DNA of 64,000 nucleotides, taken from positions 13,414-77,413 of the forward strand of contig NZ_AXAU01000004.1 of the NCBI RefSeq assembly GCF_000472965.1, written 5' to 3'. This DNA is from Bradyrhizobium murdochi (GTDB taxonomy: Bacteria; Pseudomonadota; Alphaproteobacteria; Rhizobiales; Xanthobacteraceae). The translations under genes were made by a program, and so were the position numbers. Shown in pieces: positions 35,125-43,870 of the stretch. The notes beneath the pieces were generated by a model. That model saw nothing but the letters and a program-made list of their open reading frames with translations, did not search any database and had not been told where the DNA came from. Each line of letters opens with the position of its first letter. Position 1 is the first letter of the stretch.

Positions 35125-35496
35125 CTACTCGATAGTTACACGCGAACGCCACCGCTGCTCAAAACTATTGTCATCGTCAAGCATCCGCGCCTGCGCATCC
35201 ATGGGCTCGCTGCGCTTTTCTGTGACGATGCTTACCGCCTCGGCCTCGGCCTTCGCCTGCGCGGCTGCCGGTGCCGCGGCAGGCCACCGCAATAACGATT
35301 TCGAAATCACGGTCTTGCCGGCGTACCAGCATTTGCGCCCGTCGATCAGGCGCCAGGACCAATGCCCCTGCTGATTGGACGGCACCGCGGCACTGCATTC
35401 CCTCACCTGCGCGGCCGGCGCGCTGATCGGAAGCAGCGCGGCCAAAAAAGCGGCCATGACAATGGCGAGAAAGACTGACTGAACCTGCCCTTTCAT
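35125..35496 (-). CDS. Small exported protein with a conserved HWSWRLIDGRKCWY motif
   Basis: This 123-residue protein has a signal peptide (QSVFLAIVMAAFLAALLPIS, cut near APAAQ), then GHWSWRLIDGRKCWYAGKTV, a motif shared by many rhizobial exported proteins of unknown function with a Cys pair (Cys34, Cys56) likely to form a disulphide. The tail is Ala/Glu-rich. AAGGGGGATTCG before the ATG at 35496 decides the start; a longer in-frame reading would run through repeat DNA and the CarD gene. Function unknown. Confidence 0.75.
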   Translation of the reverse strand: MKGQVQSVFLAIVMAAFLAALLPISAPAAQVRECSAAVPSNQQGHWSWRLIDGRKCWYAGKTVISKSLLRWPAAAPAAAQAKAEAEAVSIVTEKRSEPMDAQARMLDDDNSFEQRWRSRVTIE

Positions 35497-35620
35497 CGAA
35501 TCCCCCTTGCGGTTGATCTGGATGCGGGCGGGAGGTTCGCTTCCGATTCTGGTCACAAAAAGTCGAAAATTGGGCCACTTTCCGCGTAAGTGACTGCAAA
35601 TGCTGTCCAAAATCGCCGTT

Positions 35621-35754
35621 CTTCCCTTCTCCCCTTGTGGAAGATGGATCGCTGCCGCGCAGCGGCGGCGAGACGGATGAGGGGTCTGTCTCCGCGAAGA
35701 GAACCCCTCATCCGGCGCTTCGCGCCACCTTCTCCCACAAGGGGAGAAGGGAAG
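35621..35754. repeat. Dispersed palindromic repeat, family A
   Basis: The arms CTTCCCTTCTCCCCTTGTGG and CCACAAGGGGAGAAGGGAAG (the latter read along the plus strand near its end) are mirror images. The middle has GGATGAGGGGTCTGTCTCCG and GAACCCCTCATCCGGCGCTT. It is closest to the copy at 26305 and lies between two minus-strand genes. Confidence 0.85.
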
Positions 35755-35787
35755 AAGGACCTGCTGAAGGAATTTGCTTACACCCAA

Positions 35788-35822
35788 ACAAAAAGCCCGG
35801 TCTCTCGACCGGGCTTTTCGTT
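35788..35822 (-). terminator. Rho-independent terminator after carD
   Basis: On the minus strand AAAAGCCCGGTCGAGAGACC and GGGCTTTTTG form a perfect AAGCCCGGTC/GACCGGGCTT hairpin followed by T-rich sequence, 18 bases after the carD stop. A-rich sequence on the other side could make it bidirectional. Confidence 0.88.
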
Positions 35823-35839
35823 CAATCCTCGGGATTCTT

Positions 35840-36625
35840 TCAGGCAGCTTCATCCGCCACGGCAGCGTCGTCGCCGTCGGCGTCGACATCCGCCTCGTCT
35901 GCTTCGGCATCAGCTTCGGTGGCTTCGGCCTTGGCGCCGCGGCGCGGGCTCTTGGCGAGCTGGCTTTCGATTTCCTTGACCGCTTCGGTCTCGGTCGAAT
36001 GCTGCACGACCGCGATTTCGCGTGACAGCCGATCGAGCGCCGCTTCATAGAGCTGGCGTTCAGAGTAGGACTGCTCGGGCTGCGATTCCGAGCGATAGAG
36101 GTCGCGGACCACTTCGGCGATCGCGACGATGTCGCCCGAATTGATCTTCGCTTCGTATTCCTGCGCCCGGCGCGACCACATCGTGCGTTTGACGCGCGCA
36201 CGGCCTTTCAGGGTTTCGAGGGCCTTCTTGACCAGCGCCGGCTCGGACAGCTTGCGCATGCCGACATTGGCGACCTTGGCGGTCGGCACGCGGAGCGTCA
36301 TCTTGTCCTTCATGAAATTGATCACGAACAGCTCGAGCTTGGCGCCCGCGATCTCCTGCTCCTCGATGGCCAGGATCTGGCCGACGCCGTGAGCCGGATA
36401 GACCACGAATTCATTGGCCTTGAAGCCCTGACGCTGGGTCACGACCTTCTTCGGCTCCTCGACGCGCGGCGCGGCGGCGACCGGCTTGGCAGCAGCCTTC
36501 GGCGCGGCGGCTTTCGGGGGAGCAGCCTTCACAGGGGTCTTGACGGGATGCTTGGCAGCAACTTTCGACGCAGTGGTCTTCGAACCCGTCGCTTTCGCGG
36601 CGGTCTTGGCAGTCTTTTCTGGCAT
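35840..36625 (-). CDS. carD: CarD-family transcriptional regulator
   Basis: CarD-type proteins bind RNA polymerase beta through an N-terminal Tudor-like domain and stabilise open promoter complexes. Here the domain starts at FKANEFVVYPAHGVGQILAI and is followed by the helical DNA-binding half (GRARVKRTMWSRRAQEYEAK, RDLYRSESQPEQSYSERQLY). A Lys/Ala-rich arm of about 65 residues precedes the domain, and an acidic Ala/Asp/Glu tail follows it. The ATG at 36625 (MPEKTAKTA) is used. The frame stays open and Lys-rich upstream to a GTG at 36778, so a longer form is possible. A promoter-like sequence lies at 36868-36904. Probably a global regulator of rRNA-type promoters. Confidence 0.88.
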   Translation of the reverse strand: MPEKTAKTAAKATGSKTTASKVAAKHPVKTPVKAAPPKAAAPKAAAKPVAAAPRVEEPKKVVTQRQGFKANEFVVYPAHGVGQILAIEEQEIAGAKLELFVINFMKDKMTLRVPTAKVANVGMRKLSEPALVKKALETLKGRARVKRTMWSRRAQEYEAKINSGDIVAIAEVVRDLYRSESQPEQSYSERQLYEAALDRLSREIAVVQHSTETEAVKEIESQLAKSPRRGAKAEATEADAEADEADVDADGDDAAVADEAA

Positions 36626-36867
36626 TGCGCTTCTTTTGTTCTTTGAGGACTTTGTGGCCGAAACCTTCTTGGCGTCCTTCATGGGCGCCTTGGCACGGCC
36701 TTTGGTTGCGCTGCGGCTGGCCGGAGCGGCTTTTTTCGTCGTCTTGGAAGCACTCTTTTTACGCGTTTTCTGTGACACAGCCTGCGCGCGGAACTGCCAC
36801 GCCCCTGTTCGATGTTTTACGAAAACCCACCGGGGCCACAGGATACGCATGGCCGGGATCGGCTTAG

Positions 36868-36904
36868 AATGTGCCCAATATAGCACATTTTCCGCAAAAA
36901 TCAA
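36868..36904 (-). promoter_or_regulatory. Predicted carD promoter with overlapping inverted repeat
   Basis: On the minus strand TTGATT (36904-36899) and TATATT (36882-36877) are separated by 16 bases, close to a sigma-70 promoter. A perfect 7-bp inverted repeat, AATGTGC-N8-GCACATT (36868-36889), overlaps the -10 box and could be an operator. If real, transcription starts near 36870 and excludes any start codon upstream of that point. Confidence 0.5.
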
Positions 36905-37040
36905 TGATTTACGCCGGGTTCCGGGCCCTTACGGGGCGGTTTCCGTCATAAGACCGCTAATAGGGTTAAATCCGCTCACCGCGTTCGGTTCAGATGAGGG
37001 CTAAAATCAGGCTCGACGAGCCCGCAACTTATCCACAGGC

Positions 37041-37379
37041 TTAATCGCCGCTACCGGGTTCCTTGGAAAAATATTTCTCGAACTTGCCCTCGACACCTTC
37101 GAATTCTTTCGCGTCCGCCGGGGCGTCCTTCTTCTGGGTGATGTTGGGCCAGCTCTTGGCATACTCGGTGTTGACCTCGAGCCACTTCTCGAGGCCCGGC
37201 TCGGTGTCGGGCTTGATGGCGTCCGCAGGACATTCGGGTTCGCAAACGCCACAGTCGATGCATTCGTCGGGATGGATGACCAGCATGTTCTCGCCCTCGT
37301 AGAAGCAGTCGACGGGGCAAACCTCAACGCAGTCGGTATATTTGCACTTGATGCAGGCTTCAGTGACGACGTAAGTCAT
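37041..37379 (-). CDS. fdxA: Ferredoxin FdxA (7Fe-8S type)
   Basis: This 112-residue ferredoxin starts [20 protein letters not shown]. The first cluster motif ([17 protein letters not shown]) is modified and typically binds a 3Fe-4S cluster, and [12 protein letters not shown] binds a 4Fe-4S cluster. The C-terminal extension with [20 protein letters not shown] is typical of the alphaproteobacterial FdxA group. It is a soluble electron carrier. GGAGCGTTGG precedes the ATG. It lies between carD and the S4-domain gene on the same strand. Confidence 0.95.
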   Translation of the reverse strand: MTYVVTEACIKCKYTDCVEVCPVDCFYEGENMLVIHPDECIDCGVCEPECPADAIKPDTEPGLEKWLEVNTEYAKSWPNITQKKDAPADAKEFEGVEGKFEKYFSKEPGSGD

Positions 37380-37503
37380 CCAACGCTCCGAAACGGATCA
37401 GTTTTCCGGGGTTTGCGTAGCGCATGCGGTGCGCTGCCGCAAGGGAAGCGGCGGGCCCTTAGCGGCCGTTTTTCAGGCGTCCCTGCGTGCCCTTTCCAGA
37501 TAG

Positions 37504-37773
37504 TTATTGTTTGTCGTTCTGCAAATCATCGTAGAGCACGCGGGCCGCCGCAGCGTCGCCGCGCCGCTCGGAAAATCCCACCACTTTCAGGATGCGCACG
37601 GTGCGGTCGAGCCCGATCGTCAAGACGTCGCCGACCTTCACCGAATGTCCCGGTGCCATTTCACGCACGCCGTTGATACGGACGTGACCGGCCTCGACGA
37701 GGGCGGCAGCCGAGGTGCGGGCCCTCACCACCCGCGCATGCCACAGCCATTTGTCGAGACGCTGCCGCTCCAA
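37504..37773 (-). CDS. S4-domain RNA-binding protein (Hsp15-like)
   Basis: This small basic protein of 89 residues is essentially one S4 domain: RLDKWLWHARVVRARTSAAA, LVEAGHVRINGVREMAPGHS, VKVGDVLTIGL. This matches heat-shock protein 15 (HslR), which binds the 50S subunit with stalled nascent chains. The start codon appears to be TTG with GAGAGATTAG just upstream; no ATG fits better. It is 71 bases downstream of the helicase gene on the same strand, an arrangement common in alphaproteobacteria. Confidence 0.9.
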   Translation of the reverse strand: MERQRLDKWLWHARVVRARTSAAALVEAGHVRINGVREMAPGHSVKVGDVLTIGLDRTVRILKVVGFSERRGDAAAARVLYDDLQNDKQ

Positions 37774-37844
37774 CTAATCTCTCGTAGTTTATTCTTCACG
37801 CGTTTTCTTGGACCGCGTACCCGCTTCGCTTGAAAACGCTTTGG

Positions 37845-40800
37845 CTATTCCTTGCGGCCGGCGAGTTGCTCCTTCAGCGCCGCCAGTTTTGCGAACGGTG
37901 AATTCGGATCGATCGGCCGGTCGCGCTCGCGTGGGCTCGCGCTCGTCGCCCATTGACGGTGCGAAGGACCAGAGTCGCGCTTGTCGCGGCCGCCCTTGTC
38001 GCGTCCGCCGAAATCACGACCGCCGCGCTCGCCCTTGTCGCGGCCACCCTTGCGCTCACCCTTGTTGCGATCGAACTTGTCGCGACGCTCCTCGCGGTCG
38101 CGGCCCTTGCCCTCGAAACGCTCGCGCGGCGGACGGTCCTGACGCGCTTCTGCCGCGGGCGCGCCCTCTGCCGCCGGCGCTGCCGTAGCATCGGCCGGTG
38201 CGCCCTCGCGCGGCTTTCTGAACTCGTGGCGACGGCCGCGGCGATGGCGCTGCTCGCGCTGCGCGCCCTCGCCTTCTCCGGCAGCGGCCTGCGCACCTTC
38301 GCCCGCGCGATGGCGCTGGCGGCTGCGGTCGTGATGCGGACGGCGCTCGTCGGAACGGCCGCCGGGCCGCCAGACTTCGACGAGTGCAGGCTCTGCCGGT
38401 GTCTCGGGCTTGGCTTCGGCCACCGGAGTTTCGACGGGAGCTGCTTCTGCAGGCGCTTCGGCTTCGGCAGGCGCCTCGCTCGCGGTTTCGGGCTCGGCCG
38501 CAGCTTCCGCGGCGCTGACTGCTTCTGGCGTCTCCTGTTCCGGGGGCGCATCCGCGATCGCGGCTTCCGCCGGTGTCGTCTCGGCGGGCGCAGCTTCCTC
38601 CGCAGCAGCGGGTTGTTCGGCGGCCACCGGGGTCACATCCGGCAGCAGCGACGCCGACGACGGCGCGGGCGCGTCGCTGACAGGCACTTCGGCCGCGACT
38701 TCTTCCGCCGGCGCATTAGCGGTCGTCTCGGCGCTCGCCTCGACCGGCGGCGTTTCGGCGGAGACCGTCTCGACGACGGCCTCGGGCGCTGGCTTCGGCG
38801 GCAACGGCGGGCGGCGGTCCATGCGGTAGCCGAGCGCGCGCAGGATCGAGGCAAAATCTTCGCCGGCCGATCCCGTGAGCGAGGTCATCGCCTGCGTCAC
38901 CACAAAGCCGCGGCCGTCGAACGCGCCGGCTGGCTTCTCACCGGGCGACGTTTCGCGCCACGCCAAAGCGGGACGAATGAGATCGGCGAGGCGTTCCAGG
39001 ATGTCGACGCGCACCGCACGCTCGCCGCACTGGCGGTAGCCGAGCACGCGATAGGCATCGCGGGCGAGCTGCTTGTCGACCGGGAACGAGGTGCGCCCCG
39101 AGCTCGCCAGATGCTGCGCGCCTGACAGCGCCGACATATCGACATTGTCCTGTTTCTCGGCCCACAACAGCGAGGCAAGCGCGCGCGCCGCGGGCTTCAG
39201 GAGCGCCGGAAAATAGATGTGATAGGCGCCGAACCGCACGCCGTACTTTCGCAGCGTCGCGCGCGAGGCCTGATCGAGATCCTTCATCTCGCTCGCGATC
39301 TTGCTCCGCTCCAGCACGCCGAGCGCTTCGACGAGCTGGAATGCGATACCGCGCGCAATCCCCGTGATGTCCTCGGCCTTCGACAAGCCGAACAGCGGCC
39401 CCAACAGCTTTTCGATATGCGTCTTCAGCCACAGATCGAGCCGCGTTTGCACGGCCTCGCGCGGTGCGCCGGAGAGCCGCTCGTCGGAAATGATGCGGAT
39501 GCGCGGATGCAGCGCATCGTCTGCTGCGACGAGTTTTGCGACCGCATCGCCGGTCCAGCGGATAGTGCCGTCGGAGGTCAGCACGAACTGATCATCGGGC
39601 GCAGCCGAGAGCTTTTCCGCGCGCGCGTTGATCTCGCTCGCCAGCACCTGCTGGGCGGCCGCCTGCAGCGCCTTGGCATCCGAGCCGGCTTCCGCCGCAT
39701 CGGGTGCAAAGGTGAATCCATCGAGCCGGCCGATCGCGTGGCCTTCCACAATCACTTCGCCGGTCTTGCCAATTTCCGTATTCAAAACTGAGTTCTCCCG
39801 CAGGCGGCGCATCAATACACTGGTCCGCCGGTCAACGAAACGCTCCGTAAGGCGTTCATGCAGCGCATCGGATAATTTATTTTCCACCTCACGGGTGATC
39901 CCCTGCCAGTGGTCGGGGTCGGACAGCCAGTCCGGCCGGTTGGCGACGAAGGTCCAGGTGCGGATTTGCGCGATCCGGCCCGACAGCGTGTCGATATCGC
40001 CGGTAACGCGGTCGGCCTGGTCGACCTGAGCGGCGAACCATGCGTCGGGTATCCGACCTTTCTTCATCAGGAATGCATAAAGCGTGGTCACGAGCTCGGC
40101 GTGGGCAGCGGGCGCGATCTTGCGGTAATCCGGGATCTGGCAGGCGTCCCACAGCCGTTCCACGGCTACTGCGCCGTGGGCCATGTCCCTCACCTCGCCA
40201 TCGCGCGCCGCATGATCGAGCACGCGCAGATCTTCGGCAATCGGCGCGCGGGTCAGGGCGTCATGCCCGGGCGGCAGCGCCAGCGACACCTGCAGCGCGC
40301 CGAGCGAGGAGAAGTCCAGCCTCGAATTCCGCCATTGCAGCATTTTGACGCTATCGAAGGTGTGGTTCTGCAGCGCATTCACCAGTTCCGGTTCGAACGG
40401 TGCACAGCGCCCCGTGGTGCCGAAGGTGCCGTTTCGCGTCGCGCGCCCGGCGCGGCCCGCGATCTGCGCGAACTCGGCCGGATTGAGCCGGCGGAACTGA
40501 TAGCCGTCATACTTACGGTCGGAGGCAAAGGCGACGTGATCGACGTCGAGGTTCAGCCCCATGCCGACGGCGTCGGTGGCGACGAGATAATCGACGTCAC
40601 CGTTCTGGAACATCGCGACTTGCGCGTTTCGTGTACGTGGCGAGAGCGAGCCAAGCACGACGGCCGCGCCGCCATGCTGGCGGCGGATCAATTCGGCGAT
40701 CGCGTAGACTTCATCGGCCGAGAACGCGACGATCGCGGTGCGGCGCGGCTGGCGCGTGATCTTGCGGTCGCCGGCGAATTCGAGCTGCGAGAGCCTCGGA

Positions 40801-41267
40801 CGCGTGACGATGGAAGCGCCCGGCAGCAGCCGCTCGATGATCGGGCGCATCGTCGCAGCGCCGAGCAGCAGCGTCTCGTCGCGGCCGCGACGGTGCAGGA
40901 TGCGGTCGGTGAAGACATGCCCGCGCTCGAGATCGGCCGCGATCTGGACTTCGTCGACGGCGAGAAATGACACGTCGAGATCGCGCGGCATGGCTTCGAC
41001 GGTCGAGACCCAGTAGCGCGGGTTCTTCGGCTTGATCTTCTCTTCACCGGTGACGAGCGCGACCGCCTCAGTCCCAGCGCGAGCCGCGATCTTGTTGTAG
41101 ACCTCGCGCGCAAGCAGGCGCAGCGGCAGGCCGATCACGCCCGACGAATGCCCCAGCATCCGCTCGATGGCCAGATGCGTCTTGCCGGTATTGGTCGGCC
41201 CGAGCACGGCGGTAACGCCCGCGCCGGGCGCGCGTTCGGATGCGAACTTGGAAGGAGAGAAAGCCAT
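37845..41267 (-). CDS. Suv3-like superfamily 2 helicase with long low-complexity C-terminus
   Basis: This 1140-residue protein has an SF2 helicase core resembling mitochondrial RNA helicase Suv3. Walker A is GPTNTGKTH (from residue 23), Walker B is DEVQ (105-108), and the C-terminal RecA motif is FAQIAGRAGRATRNGTFG. The middle third is helical. From about residue 800 the sequence turns into a long Ala/Glu/Pro-rich disordered linker, then an Arg/Lys/Gly/Asp-rich tail (RDKGERGGRDFGGRDKGGRD) that probably binds RNA. The ATG at 41267 (MAFSPSKFASERAPGAG) is chosen; a longer frame would run into a repeat. Likely an RNA helicase, perhaps in degradation or ribosome assembly. Confidence 0.88.
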   Translation of the reverse strand: MAFSPSKFASERAPGAGVTAVLGPTNTGKTHLAIERMLGHSSGVIGLPLRLLAREVYNKIAARAGTEAVALVTGEEKIKPKNPRYWVSTVEAMPRDLDVSFLAVDEVQIAADLERGHVFTDRILHRRGRDETLLLGAATMRPIIERLLPGASIVTRPRLSQLEFAGDRKITRQPRRTAIVAFSADEVYAIAELIRRQHGGAAVVLGSLSPRTRNAQVAMFQNGDVDYLVATDAVGMGLNLDVDHVAFASDRKYDGYQFRRLNPAEFAQIAGRAGRATRNGTFGTTGRCAPFEPELVNALQNHTFDSVKMLQWRNSRLDFSSLGALQVSLALPPGHDALTRAPIAEDLRVLDHAARDGEVRDMAHGAVAVERLWDACQIPDYRKIAPAAHAELVTTLYAFLMKKGRIPDAWFAAQVDQADRVTGDIDTLSGRIAQIRTWTFVANRPDWLSDPDHWQGITREVENKLSDALHERLTERFVDRRTSVLMRRLRENSVLNTEIGKTGEVIVEGHAIGRLDGFTFAPDAAEAGSDAKALQAAAQQVLASEINARAEKLSAAPDDQFVLTSDGTIRWTGDAVAKLVAADDALHPRIRIISDERLSGAPREAVQTRLDLWLKTHIEKLLGPLFGLSKAEDITGIARGIAFQLVEALGVLERSKIASEMKDLDQASRATLRKYGVRFGAYHIYFPALLKPAARALASLLWAEKQDNVDMSALSGAQHLASSGRTSFPVDKQLARDAYRVLGYRQCGERAVRVDILERLADLIRPALAWRETSPGEKPAGAFDGRGFVVTQAMTSLTGSAGEDFASILRALGYRMDRRPPLPPKPAPEAVVETVSAETPPVEASAETTANAPAEEVAAEVPVSDAPAPSSASLLPDVTPVAAEQPAAAEEAAPAETTPAEAAIADAPPEQETPEAVSAAEAAAEPETASEAPAEAEAPAEAAPVETPVAEAKPETPAEPALVEVWRPGGRSDERRPHHDRSRQRHRAGEGAQAAAGEGEGAQREQRHRRGRRHEFRKPREGAPADATAAPAAEGAPAAEARQDRPPRERFEGKGRDREERRDKFDRNKGERKGGRDKGERGGRDFGGRDKGGRDKRDSGPSHRQWATSASPRERDRPIDPNSPFAKLAALKEQLAGRKE

Positions 41268-41308
41268 TCTGTGCAGGTGTTTCTTTTTGGTGCCGGCGCT
41301 CACATCGT

Positions 41309-41430
41309 GGGTGCCAGACCTCATCCTGAGGAGGCGCGATAGCGCCGTCTCGAAGGATGAATGGCACCACTGGGGCCACATGGTTCGAGACGGCGCTATC
41401 GCGCCTCCTCACCATGAGGGTACCCATCTT
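41309..41430. repeat. Dispersed inverted repeat, family G
   Basis: CTCATCCTGAGGAGGCGCGA and TAGCGCCGTCTCGAAGGATG are mirrored by GTTCGAGACGGCGCTATCGC and GCCTCCTCACCATGAGG. The two arms of roughly 40 bases are nearly perfect, so the element can form one long hairpin just upstream of the helicase gene. Only one copy is present in this window. Confidence 0.8.
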
Positions 41431-41781
41431 CGCTAGGAGCGAAACCTTTCTGCTTGCTTGGCGTCAATTGCGCCGATTCTGTTTCACTTTGCGACGGTGA
41501 TGCGGTCGCGGCTTAAGCTCTGGAACGAGTCTGGAACGAATCGCGTCCGAATCGCTGACTCCTCCCGAGACCCGATACGTTCACCGCAACATCTCGCGCT
41601 GAAGCGCTCGGGGCGACACTAGATCAAGTTTAAAGCGGCTCCACAAGCGACGGTTTCGGGACTAATTTCTTAAGAACATCGAGGCCGCGGAGTCGAATCA
41701 GAAGAGCAGAAGAGTCAACATGATTCATGCTGCTACTCATGTCGCTTTACTTGCACTGGTGCCACCACGAATAAAGCTATG

Positions 41782-41889
41782 TTCCCTCCCCCCCTTGCGG
41801 GGAGGGTTAGGGAGAGGGGTTTCACGGGCAGAGCTCGTTGTGTGGCTTACCCCTCTCCCCAGCCCTCCCCCGCAAGGGGGGAGGGAGCG
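41782..41889. repeat. Dispersed palindromic repeat, family A
   Basis: TTCCCTCCCCCCCTTGCGGG and CCCCGCAAGGGGGGAGGGAG form the outer arms. It is the first of two tandem family A elements in the 815-base gap between the helicase gene and the DUF3108 gene. The preceding 41431-41781 has lower GC but no gene that could be supported. Confidence 0.85.
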
Positions 41890-41935
41890 ATAGAGTTGTC
41901 GTCCCTCACTTAATCATCGCAACGTGCGCCGGAGT

Positions 41936-42071
41936 CTCCTCCCCCTCGCCCCGCTCTTGCGGGGAGAGGGTCAGGGTGAGGGGCTGTCTCCGCGAGTCCC
42001 GCTGTGGAGACAGCCCCTCACCCGGATTGCTACGCAATCCGACCTCTCCCCGCAAAGAGCGGGGCGAGGTG
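41936..42071. repeat. Dispersed palindromic repeat, family A (tandem neighbour)
   Basis: The arms CTCGCCCCGCTCTTGCGGGG and CCCCGCAAAGAGCGGGGCGA mirror each other, as do GTGAGGGGCTGTCTCCGCG and GGAGACAGCCCCTCACCC inside. It ends 12 bases from the stop codon of the DUF3108 gene and may serve as its transcript end. Confidence 0.85.
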
Positions 42072-42082
42072 ACTCTTCAGGC

Positions 42083-42988
42083 TCAATTCGTCTTCGCTAC
42101 CCGTGGCGGCATGGCTGATGTCACGAACGACGTCGCTTCCAGCATCGCCAGCCCAAACGGCGTCGGGATCGTCATGCGGAACGGAACCAGGACGCGCGTC
42201 CCCGCAATCGGCACAAAGGTGATCTCGATCCGCCGTTCGCTCGCGAGATATTTGATCACGGGGCGATCGGGGATGTAGCCCGCGACGGGGTTGAAATAGA
42301 TCGCGCAGACCAGCGCCGGCCCGTGATAGCCCTTTTCGGCTTTGACCGTTTCCATGCGCTTGTAATCGAGCTTGAGATCGTAGCGCATGCGTCCGTCGAA
42401 AATCCCGGCTCCGGTGCGGCAGGAATCCGGCGCCAGCACTTCGCCATTGCCGGGGACGCGCAGCAGTGAGCCCGTCATGGGATCGAGCACGCTTTTACGG
42501 TGCGCGTCGGTGACGGGAATGCGGCCGGGATCGACCGGCGGCGCCGGGTCGATCGAAAATTCCTTCACGCCGCCATTGGCCAGCGAAATCCGGATAGTCT
42601 CGGATTTCTTCTGCGTGGTGGTGGTCGCGGTATAGGCGTTCGCGACCAGCGCGCCGTTCACGATGCGGCCGTGGCTGGCGCCGGAACCGGTGCCGCCGGA
42701 AAACGCCTTCAAGAGGCCAGCGGTGCCGCCCTGCGCCGAGGCCGAAAACACATCGTCGCCGATTTCGATGGTCCAGCTTCCCTTGCCGACCGGAATGCCC
42801 GCCAGCGTCGCCTCATAATGCGCATCCAGCCGTCCCTGCGCGGAGGCCTGTTGCGGCGCGAGTAAGCCCCACGCGGCGGCGCACAGGCCAACGACGAGGC
42901 CGAGCCTGGCGGGAAGAGATTGGCGCGAAACGGCGCATCTGGCAGTCACGAATGAATAATCCCGGGATCGGCGCGATTGGGTGTTCAT
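42083..42988 (-). CDS. DUF3108-domain exported protein
   Basis: This protein of up to 301 residues has a hydrophobic N-terminal segment (LGLVVGLCAAAWGLLAPQQA, cut near ASAQG), then the DUF3108 fold: LDAHYEATLAGIPVGKGSWT, a QKKSETIRISLANGGVKEFS strand region, and YKRMETVKAEKGYHGPALVC with an AIYFNPVAGYIPDRP segment. Its function is unknown; the family is periplasmic or outer-membrane associated. The start is uncertain because the ATG at 42988 has no good ribosome site. It is divergent from rpmB. Confidence 0.83.
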   Translation of the reverse strand: MNTQSRRSRDYSFVTARCAVSRQSLPARLGLVVGLCAAAWGLLAPQQASAQGRLDAHYEATLAGIPVGKGSWTIEIGDDVFSASAQGGTAGLLKAFSGGTGSGASHGRIVNGALVANAYTATTTTQKKSETIRISLANGGVKEFSIDPAPPVDPGRIPVTDAHRKSVLDPMTGSLLRVPGNGEVLAPDSCRTGAGIFDGRMRYDLKLDYKRMETVKAEKGYHGPALVCAIYFNPVAGYIPDRPVIKYLASERRIEITFVPIAGTRVLVPFRMTIPTPFGLAMLEATSFVTSAMPPRVAKTN

Positions 42989-43324
42989 TTAGGCAAAAAT
43001 ATCCGGCAAACAACGCGGGTTTCGCGAAACCACGCTTCTTTAGGACCTTTCCTCGCCGCCCGCCGCTCGCGGGAAGGCCCAGGTCTTTTCCAAGCTAAAC
43101 CCATGATGTCGGCGCGGATTGCGCCCTTTATATGATGGCTTAAGTGGCTGGAACCCCTGGTAAACCAGCCGTTACGGCTGACTTTACCAACCCAAGAACC
43201 TTGACCCCGTGGCCGTCTCCCCCTATACGTCCGCGGTTCCTGGAAATGGACGCGATTTTGGACCCCCGCGGCGCCCGCGAGAAGCGGCATGGCCTTAGGC
43301 GGGGATGGAAGAGGATTTTGCAAG

Positions 43325-43633
43325 ATGTCCCGGCGCTGCGAACTGACGGCCAAGGGCCCCCAGGTGGGCCACAAGGTGAGCCACTCCAACATCAAGACCA
43401 AGCGGCGCTTCCTGCCGAACCTGGCCAACGTCACCTTCATCTCGGACGCGCTCGGCCGCAACGTGCGCCTGCGCGTCTCGACCAATGCGCTCAAGAGCGT
43501 CGACCACAATGGCGGCCTCGACGCCTACCTCCTGAAGGCCAAGGCCGACGTCCTCTCCCCCCGCGCGCTCGATCTGAAGCGCGCGATCGAGAAGAAGGTC
43601 GGCAAGCCCGCGTTCGTGAAGAAGGCGAGCTGA
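43325..43633 (+). CDS. rpmB: 50S ribosomal protein L28
   Basis: This 102-residue protein is a typical L28: [40 protein letters not shown] and [20 protein letters not shown]. It binds 23S rRNA. The ATG at 43325 is chosen because family similarity begins there; the frame is open 12 codons further up. A hairpin terminator follows, and behind that the low-GC block begins. The 336 bases before the gene hold its leader, including a GGCTGG/CCAGCC stem at 43146-43170, and no other gene. Confidence 0.97.
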   Translation: MSRRCELTAKGPQVGHKVSHSNIKTKRRFLPNLANVTFISDALGRNVRLRVSTNALKSVDHNGGLDAYLLKAKADVLSPRALDLKRAIEKKVGKPAFVKKAS

Positions 43634-43666
43634 GCGAAGCTTAAATCGGCGGATCGAAGTTTGGAG

Positions 43667-43695
43667 CGGCCGGGTCGGAAGACCCGGCCGTTTTT
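43667..43695 (+). terminator. Rho-independent terminator of rpmB
   Basis: CGGCCGGGTC-GGAA-GACCCGGCCG is a perfect 10-bp hairpin followed by TTTTT. It marks the last clearly host-like sequence before the low-GC block. Confidence 0.95.
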
Positions 43696-43870
43696 GGTTT
43701 GCACCGTTCTTCAATAGTGTAGTGAACGAACGCTCGATTGCTGTTAGCAAACGAAATTTGCACGCACAAGTCGTGCTCCCAACTCAGACATGCTATTAAC
43801 TGAGTAGACATCCCTTCAAAGCGATTCCGACCTTCGACTGAGATCTTTTCTTTCCTCTCAATAGGCACGC

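Noticed and set aside
41720..41890. A short open frame starting MIHAATHVALLALVPPRIK in the gap before the DUF3108 gene
   Set aside because: It runs into a family A repeat and has no ribosome site; the apparent signal-like start is not enough.
43641..43868. A 75-codon open frame on the minus strand between rpmB and the reverse transcriptase gene
   Set aside because: Its 3' part runs through the rpmB terminator hairpin and it covers the space needed for the RT promoter; no ribosome site or recognisable domain was seen.
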